Source: Brachionus koreanus (lineage: Eukaryota > Rotifera > Eurotatoria > Ploima > Brachionidae). Taken from it: a stretch of 51,991 bases of DNA. Positions 43,680-51,991 of this stretch are shown piece after piece (positions within the stretch are counted from its first letter, which is position 1; each line of letters begins with the position of its first letter). The position numbers were made by a program, and so were the translations under genes. The notes under the pieces were generated by a model. It was given only the letters and a program-made list of their open reading frames with translations, searched no databases and was not told the origin of the DNA. The stretch lies in contig PJRA01000005.1 in NCBI GenBank assembly GCA_016987375.1, forward strand, positions 2,633,887 to 2,685,877, written 5' to 3'.

Positions 43680-44600
43680 TAAAATTCGTAATTATTATCT
43701 GTTTTTATATGTTGAATCAACTCAATTGATGTTCCTGGATCAAAATCAGCAACATATTTTCTTTTTTACACAGTGAATTATATTTTTGCTCATAAGTATC
43801 ATACTCTTCTCTTAGCTATGTCTATATATTTAGACACGTTGAGATTATTATTTTTTGTTATTATTATTATTATTAATTCAACCCTCATAGACAAAAAAAT
43901 AATTAAAAAAGAGAAAAAATTTAAAAAATAGAGTAGAAAAATACAATTTAGATAAAAATCAAAATATGAATTTAAAAAACTTAATTCAAATCAAAAAATT
44001 ATTATTAGGTATAAAAGTCCACTTTTAATAAATCATTTAAAATCATAAATAAGAAGTAATAATTTCACTTGTACAATATTTCAGACTTGATTTTTGATAT
44101 TACATATTTTACTGAGTCTACCAAGGCAAGATTCTTACAGTTATGCACAAATTCAATTAACTCTATTGAAGTTTTAGGAGCATATTCTATAACATTAATG
44201 AAAATTGTTTGTTCTAGAGTTTGCAATCGCCTACAATAAGGCGTATTTACATTATCAAACTATTGATGCATACATTTAAGGTACAGTAACAAATCAGAGT
44301 ACAACTTATTCTGACTTGTTTGTTTTAAAAAAAAAATTTCTGTTTCAGCTTAAGAGCTTCTGGAACAGGTGAAAATCTAGCAATTTTTTTATTCCAAGAC
44401 ATTTTTTTAGTAACAGTTCTGTCTAATATAAAAAACTTTTAATTTTTTTTCCGAAATTATTAATTAATCAATATGATATCTTAAACTAGACTGGCAAAAT
44501 TGTTTGTACAAAATACACACTAAATCTGGACTAGCCATCTTTTGTTTGCAACCCAGTCCATAAAGAGAGTAGAAGCTTTTTTCAACATTTTTCCATTTTT
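43680..44600 (-). pseudogene. Decayed minus-strand coding region with a repeated TSIELI motif
   Basis: Minus-strand frames from about 44600 down read WKNVEKSFYSLYGLGCKQKM and PDLVCILYKQF, then MSWNKKIARFSPVPEALKL, then CRRLQTLEQTIFINVIEYAP followed by KTSIELIEFVHNCKNL, and farther down ADFDPGTSIELIQHIK. Stops and shifts separate them. The two TSIELI blocks (about 44160 and 43725) imply an internal repeat or two copies. Leucine/cysteine spacing vaguely recalls F-box/leucine-rich proteins, but I cannot assign it. It is bounded on one side by a LINE insertion. Confidence 0.4.
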
Positions 44601-44694
44601 GCTAAACAGAATTATTAACACAAGCACCTAGATATTCTATGTTTTCTGCATGTGTCGCCTTGTTATTACTCATACTAAAACAGAATTTATCCAT

Positions 44695-45015
44695 AGTAGT
44701 AGTAGTAGTTACTGCGGTATAGTGTTTTATACCAGCGCAAATATGCGCTTTGCCATTTAGGCTATTGCAGTCCTTGTGAGTTATGCTTGAATATTTCTTT
44801 ATCAATTATTGCCTTGAAACCATTTGTTGTTCTTGCTGATATTGCTTCTTTTGGTAGTTTGTTCCATAATTCAACAACTCTGTTTGTTATAGTTTTCTTT
44901 TTTCCGAAAGTAGGCGCAGTAGATCTATTGACATTGAAGTCAATATTCAATAATTTAGCAAATTCAGAACATTTATTAAGGAGTATTTGACTTTGACCAG
45001 CAGAGGGAGAAACTA
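44695..45015 (-). pseudogene. LINE reverse-transcriptase C-terminal fragment with (ACT)n tail
   Basis: The minus strand reads FNVNRSTAPTFGKKKTITNR then VVELWNKLPKEAISARTTNG and FKAIIDKEIF, ending at TAG near 44764-44762. 'NR...WNxLPxxxxxAxxxNxFKxxxD' is the LINE C-terminus. The 3' flank has (ACT)n on the minus strand (TAGTAGTAGTAGTAG at 44696-44711), as in the LINEs at 8.6 and 34.4 kb. The last part is one intact frame, so this copy is younger than the others. Confidence 0.8.
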
Positions 45016-47485
<2,470 letters not shown>

Positions 47486-47625
47486 CCATAACAGTAAAGT
47501 AATCTACGATTTTTGGCCTATTATTTTTTAATTAAATTTTTTAAATTTAAAATTCAGTTGAGATTTAGCATGTTTTTTTTTTGTGTATTTTACATTTTTT
47601 TTATCATATTTATTGTTTTAATTAA

Positions 47626-47631
47626 AATAAA
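47626..47631 (+). promoter_or_regulatory. Probable FoxG polyadenylation signal AATAAA
   Basis: Canonical AATAAA 141 bases after the stop, followed within 30 bases by a T-rich tract (GTTTTTTCTTTTGTT). Such hexamers are common in this AT-rich DNA, so position relative to the stop is the main support. Confidence 0.45.
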
Positions 47632-48529
47632 GTTTTTTCTTTTGTTAAATAAATTTTTATTTAGTCTCTAAGTAAATATAAACTACTATCTTGACTATGC
47701 ACAAGCTAATAAATTCAATAAATATGAGAATTTGGCTCATCAGTAATTGTAGATCAAGAATTGCATTGCAATTTATTGCTCTTTAATCCTTGATTAAACA
47801 AACACTGCTTGCTAATAAATTGCTAGTCACGATAGAGTCGCGAGCTGCAACCAGGTTATTTTATTTTGTTTTGTTTTTTCTCGGAAATTTAATACAGATT
47901 GACAAGATTTTATCAAGACTTTTCTCTAATGTTTATTTTTTATTTATCCAAATTTTTTTTATGTTTATAAAAAAAACAATTTTTGACAAACAATTTGATA
48001 CCTTATGTGCAAAGACTTTATTTGAAAAAGATTAAACGAATTTGTTGAATGTACAAACAAATTTTTTATTTTTTTTCTTGATTTTTCTTTTTTTAAATTG
48101 TTTTTTTTTTTTACAATGTTTTTTCTTATTCCTAAATGGTTTCAATACTAATTTTAAAAGCACTTATCTCAAATATTTCTAGCTTAAATATTTTTCAAAT
48201 CCATTTTTGTTTATTCTAAATGCTTGCTACTCAACTAATTAAATATTCGATTTGCTCTAGACTTTATTTTATTGGTTCTAGGTTTAATTTTTTCTCAAAA
48301 TTAGCTCAATTGAAATTGAAATTTATTTAGATTACTTAAATCAAAGTTATGTAAAAGCAATGTCTAGGACCATAAAAACTGTTTTCTTACAATTGATTAA
48401 ATTGCAAGCTATTTTTTTTCTTATTGTAAAGTAAACAGCAATTTGCTAAGGTTTGGAAATCATTTTATTTTTGAAAAAAAGAGGTATATTGCTAAGAGGT
48501 ATACAAGTTCCCCCAAAATAAGTCACTAG
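47632..48529. other. AT-rich spacer
   Basis: T-rich sequence between FoxG and the LINE. No coding frame with recognised content. Confidence 0.3.
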
Positions 48530-48534
48530 TAAGT

Positions 48535-49545
48535 CACTTTTGTAAGCTGATTGCGGATGACAGCAAATTGATTAGCATCATTAGAAATACAAATGATCAA
48601 ATGCTTATTCAAGATGACATTGAAGATGGTTGAGTGGTCGAAGCGTTGGAGTATGGAATTTAATGAATCCAAGTGCAAAGTTATGTATTTTGGCAACTCA
48701 AAGATTACTAGGCAAGAAATCTCAATGTTAAATGCAAATGATTACAGAATTGAATTAATTGAGATTATTATTACTGAGGGTGATCTTGGCGTAATGGTGA
48801 ACAACAAACTCAAATGGAATGATCAAATCGACAACTGTGTTAATAAAGCTAATAACATGCTTGGTATGCTTAAGAAAACGTTCGTGTATTGGGATGCTCA
48901 ATCGTTAATGCAGCTTTACAAAACATATGTTAGACCGCATCTAGAATACTGTGCACCTGCCTGGAATCCTTATCTAAAGAAGGATATATTTAGGCTTTAA
49001 CTCTATAAGCACTAAACGAGTCATTTTGACTCGTTTTAAAATTTTTTAAATCCTCGTATTTTTTCAATGGATTTTTCAAATAAATATATCTTTTTTGATT
49101 TATGTAGATTTTTAATTTTCTTTAAAAATAATATTACTTTATAAAATTATTATAGTTTTTGTTATAAAATAATTTCAAATTAAAAAAACGTGAAAAAATG
49201 CTTGGTGCTTCTAGTGTTAAACAAGTACAAAGACGAGCAACAAATTCTAAAAGAAAGGCGGGAGCGTGCAGATCTTATTCAATTCTATAAAATCCACAAA
49301 AATTACATTCATGTCAATTAGTATTACGATGCGAAACTCATGAGCTAAGTGAACAATGAAGGACCAAGTGGAGGATGGAATGTGCTGCCAACATTGGTTG
49401 TCACAAGCAAGTTCGACCAACCAATTCAAAAACAGACTTGACAATGTCAGTAGAAACAAAAAAAATGCGGGACTACGCTAGTCTTCCTGCTTTGTCAGTT
49501 TAGTTAAACTAAACTTGATCGTAAAATATTAACTATTATTATCAG
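48535..49545 (+). pseudogene. LINE reverse transcriptase (palm to C-terminus), split by a MITE
   Basis: Begins with the catalytic block CKLIADDSKLI (Ala-Asp-Asp at 48553-48561), then after a frameshift near 48625 reads WSKRWSMEFNESKCKVMYFG, GDLGVMVNNKLKWNDQI and YKTYVRPHLEYCAPAWNPYL to 48996. A complete P1 MITE (48997-49220) interrupts it. The protein resumes with VQRRAT, RRERADLIQFYKIHK, W-N-V-L-P and NQFKNRLDN in shifted frames. The 3' end (CTTCCTGCTTTGTCAGTT...TTATTATTATC) matches 30530-30620. It lacks the endonuclease and finger regions. Confidence 0.88.
48997..49220. mobile_element. TTAA-flanked MITE, family P1, complete copy nested in the LINE
   Basis: A 216-bp element (49001-49216) between TTAA 48997-49000 and 49217-49220. 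The right end is TTGGTGCTTCTAGTG as in the 7.5-kb copy; the left end has diverged to CTCTATAAGCACTAA. The interior is colinear and highly similar, including the GAGTC...GACTC palindrome. Removing the element and one TTAA restores contiguous LINE sequence. Confidence 0.88.
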
Positions 49546-50239
49546 AATTATTAAAATCGTGTCTAATAATTTTAATGAAACAAAAAAATTTAAAAAAAAG
49601 TTCAATTTTATAATTAAGGTGTCAGCAAATGCTTTTAAGCGAGGAAATACAGTAAAACTTAAAAAATTTCTTTTAATGATGTTTTAAGTAACAACCTTTA
49701 GGTTTTTATCAAAACTCAAAATTATTTTTTGGATAGGTTCAACTATTTTCTGCATTAATTTGACCGGAATTTTCAGTTTTTTATTGGAAAAAACTTTTTT
49801 TGAATACTCAACTGAAAATATTTTCATGTGAATGGATAGAGTAATATTTGATGACTGATGAAGAACTAGTAGAGAAAAGAATGATAAGTTACTGATTGAA
49901 GACAAATTGGACGATGAGAATGAAATGGCTAAAACCACGAAAAGTGGATAGCCAAAAATTGATCAATAACTAAGTTATTTACTGAAATTAAGTCGCTTAA
50001 AAAATCGAATATCTGTCAGACTCTTATTGAAGAATTCCAAGAAAGAATGCGTTTAGTTCTGCTTTATTTAATATCTTTATTTGAAGATAGAACGCTTAAA
50101 TTTAAAATAAAATGAACACCAGCAAAATTTTCTTTATACACCAAAAAGCTGATGATATTTTTTAAAATTCTTTATTTAATTCTAAAAAAATATATAAAAC
50201 GAAAACTTTAAATTAAAATTTTTAAATTTGTAAAATTTG
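49546..50239. other. AT-rich spacer with a short coding-like stretch
   Basis: A plus-strand frame near 49858-49950 (KNDKLLIEDKLDDENEMAK then stop) has protein-like composition but is only about 30 codons after a stop and cannot be assigned. Confidence 0.25.
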
Positions 50240-50640
50240 TTTTGAGGGAGATCAAAATTTTCTTTCACATCACAATCGAAGATATCTCTTCACCCTAGTT
50301 TGATTAACAAAGCTAACAACCGTTGTCTTGTTGTTTCTCATGATCTGACAGATTTTGATAAATAGAAATTTGTGGGAAATTACACAAATTTCATCATAAA
50401 AAAAAATTTTTCTAGATATACAGTTTTTTTGAGGGATCATTACATATGTAATAAAAAGTGGATCTATTTTTGAAATTATGATATGAGAAATAAATAATTG
50501 GAGCCGTCTTATTCAGCTCGACATGCTTTAGAATGCAGACTATATTCTGAACAATTAGAACGAATGTATGCTTCACTTCAAGAAGAATATCTTTTGTTTG
50601 TCTTGTTGAATAAGCACAATTAAATGTTTAATGCAAAAAA
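50240..50640 (+). pseudogene. Decayed mariner-type transposase, second copy
   Basis: Contains CLVVSHDLTDFDK (compare CRVVPHGLTDFD in the relic at 15.7 kb) and then NKKWIYF...NYDMRNK (compare DEKWIYYDNPKRK around the first or second catalytic Asp of mariner transposases; here D is N), followed by EPSYSARHALECRLYSEQLE. Several stops interrupt it. It is the same family as the 15-kb relic but another deletion derivative. Confidence 0.65.
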
Positions 50641-51117
50641 TAAAAAAATAGATTAATAATAAGTGTAAATAATACAACTGAATATTTTTTGTCTAAAATA
50701 CAAAAAAAAAACTAATTTACACTAAATTATTTCTATATAAAGAAAATATTTCTTGCATTTTTTGATCCATTTTCGAATATCCAGGCAGGTTGCAATCGAA
50801 ACTTGCGAAGTGCTGCTGAAAAAATGGCTCAACAAGATATCAATAAGTTGGAAAAGCAAAAATAGGAGACACGGTTCAAGTTCAAGTCCCAGGTGACTTA
50901 TTAAATATTTTAGCCTTTATTGTTAAAATCAACCAGTGCCATATGACATATCAATTAGGAACTAAGTTTGGGTTAATTAAGGCTCTCTCGAAATATGTTT
51001 TATATTTTTATTTAGTTATTAATTTAGATAAAATTTGATATTTTTTATTAATAAATTTTTTTTAATAAATAATTACCTTTTAGTCTAATCTAGATAAAAG
51101 AATTCTAGAGGCTGTTC
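50641..51117. other. Intergenic sequence
   Basis: A mixed-composition block at 50775-50910 (CAGGCAGGTTGCAATCGAAA) may continue the transposon debris; otherwise AT-rich. Confidence 0.3.
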
Positions 51118-51170
51118 AACGAACTCTTTTGAAAAATTTTTAAATCCTCGTATCTTTTGAATAGAATTTT
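51118..51170. repeat. Fragment of a P1-family MITE
   Basis: ACGAACTCTTTTGAAAAATT followed by TTTAAATCCTCGTATCTTTTGAATAG matches the left interior of family P1. Both termini are missing. Confidence 0.65.
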
Positions 51171-51878
51171 ACTAAAAAAAACATTAATCACGTCAAATAG
51201 CAATCTCCACTCACTTTTTCAAGCAGAAATACAAGAGGCCATCCATACAAAATTTAAAGAAAAATAATCAAAAATTTTGCCTAACGATACCACTTCTTCA
51301 AAATGGTGGATTCAGTGGAAGCTAAACCACTATACTATTATTATTATTATTTATTAAAATTTCAAGTCCCATAGACAAAATATAAAAAGTAAAAAAATAA
51401 AAAATTATGTAAATTGAATTTTAAAAAAAGTTAATACTAAACTATACTAATTAAAAATGATGAGTCTAAAAAATCTCATTTGATGTAACTGAAAAAAACA
51501 AATATATAATTTAAAATAATTAAAAATTATTTAGTGTTGGGAACTGTACAGGCAGTCTCTAATGCGGTTAAAAATTTATTAAAGTTGTCCTTTATTTTAG
51601 AGTTAAGAGAAAGAACAATTAGAAGTTGATTTCAGTTTTTTATTATTTCCAATTCCTAAAATTACAAGCAAAATTAATTATTTAAGTAAAAATAAATTAA
51701 AGAAACAATATTTCATTAAAATAAAAAATTCATTATTATTTAATCACGTACAATATTTTTCAAATAACAAAAATTTACAAATAAAAAACAAAAACATTGA
51801 TTTAGGAGTGAATTTAAAGTTAAAACATTTTCTATTTTTCGAAAATAATATCAAATAACTATTTTTCTAATACAAAAT
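51171..51878. other. AT-rich spacer with ATT repeats
   Basis: Includes TATTATTATTATTATT at about 51340-51355, preceded by a mixed-composition block (GGTGGATTCAGTGGAAGCTA) that looks like the 3' end of a LINE or SINE. No gene. Confidence 0.3.
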
Positions 51879-51991
51879 TTAACACTTAAAAACCGGATGA
51901 CTTTTTTGACCCTTTTATTTAAATCTTTTTTAATACTTTTTTTTAATAAAAATAAAATTATTTTATAGAAAAAATTAAATAATTTTATAAT
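51879..51991. mobile_element. TTAA-flanked MITE, family P2, cut by the window end
   Basis: TTAA at 51879-51882, then CACTTAAAAACCGGATGACT. The following 100 bases match the reverse complement of the right half of the SPT2-intron copy (AATCTTTTTTAATACTTTTT, AAAATTATTTTATAGAAAAA). The other end lies outside the window. Confidence 0.85.

Overview
The window is nuclear DNA of a small, very AT-rich invertebrate animal. It holds animal-type genes (FoxG-class forkhead, SR splicing factor, CtIP/RBBP8 C-terminal domain, SPT2, an NF-YC remnant, a RING/B-box/coiled-coil/propeller protein). Spliced genes mostly use GT-AG introns of 48-65 nt, and two tRNA genes carry Pol III T-run terminators. Composition, tiny introns and dense LINE and MITE debris would suit a monogonont rotifer (Brachionus-like), but that is a guess from style, not from a marker gene.

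Layout. 1-13.7 kb: a LINE C-terminal remnant, then four plus-strand intronless seven-helix receptor genes of one family (677, 9379, 10475 and a frameshifted copy at 12716), interrupted by a minus-strand six-exon TRIM-like gene (2653-4925). 13.6-16 kb: a tRNA-derived SINE candidate and a dead mariner transposase. 16.3-17.7 kb: SR protein gene with RRM and zinc knuckle. 18-23.2 kb: repeats, an unrecognised 383-aa gene, and an 823-bp TA-flanked inverted-repeat element. 23.5-24.9 kb: a three-exon coiled-coil protein resembling kinetochore SKA3. 25-28.7 kb: inverted-repeat elements, one with a degraded Cys-rich reading frame. 28.9-29.6 kb: CtIP C-terminal domain. 31.5 kb: tRNA-Asn. 33.8 kb: LINE. 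34.9-35.8 kb: a fifth receptor (minus). 37.3-39.8 kb: SPT2. 40.3 kb: tRNA-Ile. 42.4-45 kb: NF-YC fragment, chimeric MITEs, a decayed coding stretch and a LINE. 46.3-47.5 kb: FoxG. 48.5-52 kb: a LINE split by a MITE, another mariner relic and more MITEs.

Most distinctive content: (1) the receptor family, whose five members all keep two cysteines exactly 83 residues apart, an FHLS[LMI] motif at the end of helix 3 and a [FL]IH motif at the end of helix 7, which I cannot assign to a named GPCR family; (2) a population of short inverted-repeat elements that can be sorted into families inside this one window: two TTAA-flanked (piggyBac-like) families, a TA-flanked mariner-like family, a palindrome-rich family built on TGACATGTCA, and two elements seen once. 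Several are nested in, or joined to, other elements.

Exon structures were built by hand from GT/AG sites and reading phase. For the TRIM-like (665 aa), SR (302 aa), SKA3-like (435 aa) and SPT2 (408 aa) genes every junction keeps frame and the total is a whole number of codons. Function calls rest on recognised motifs; no database search was run.
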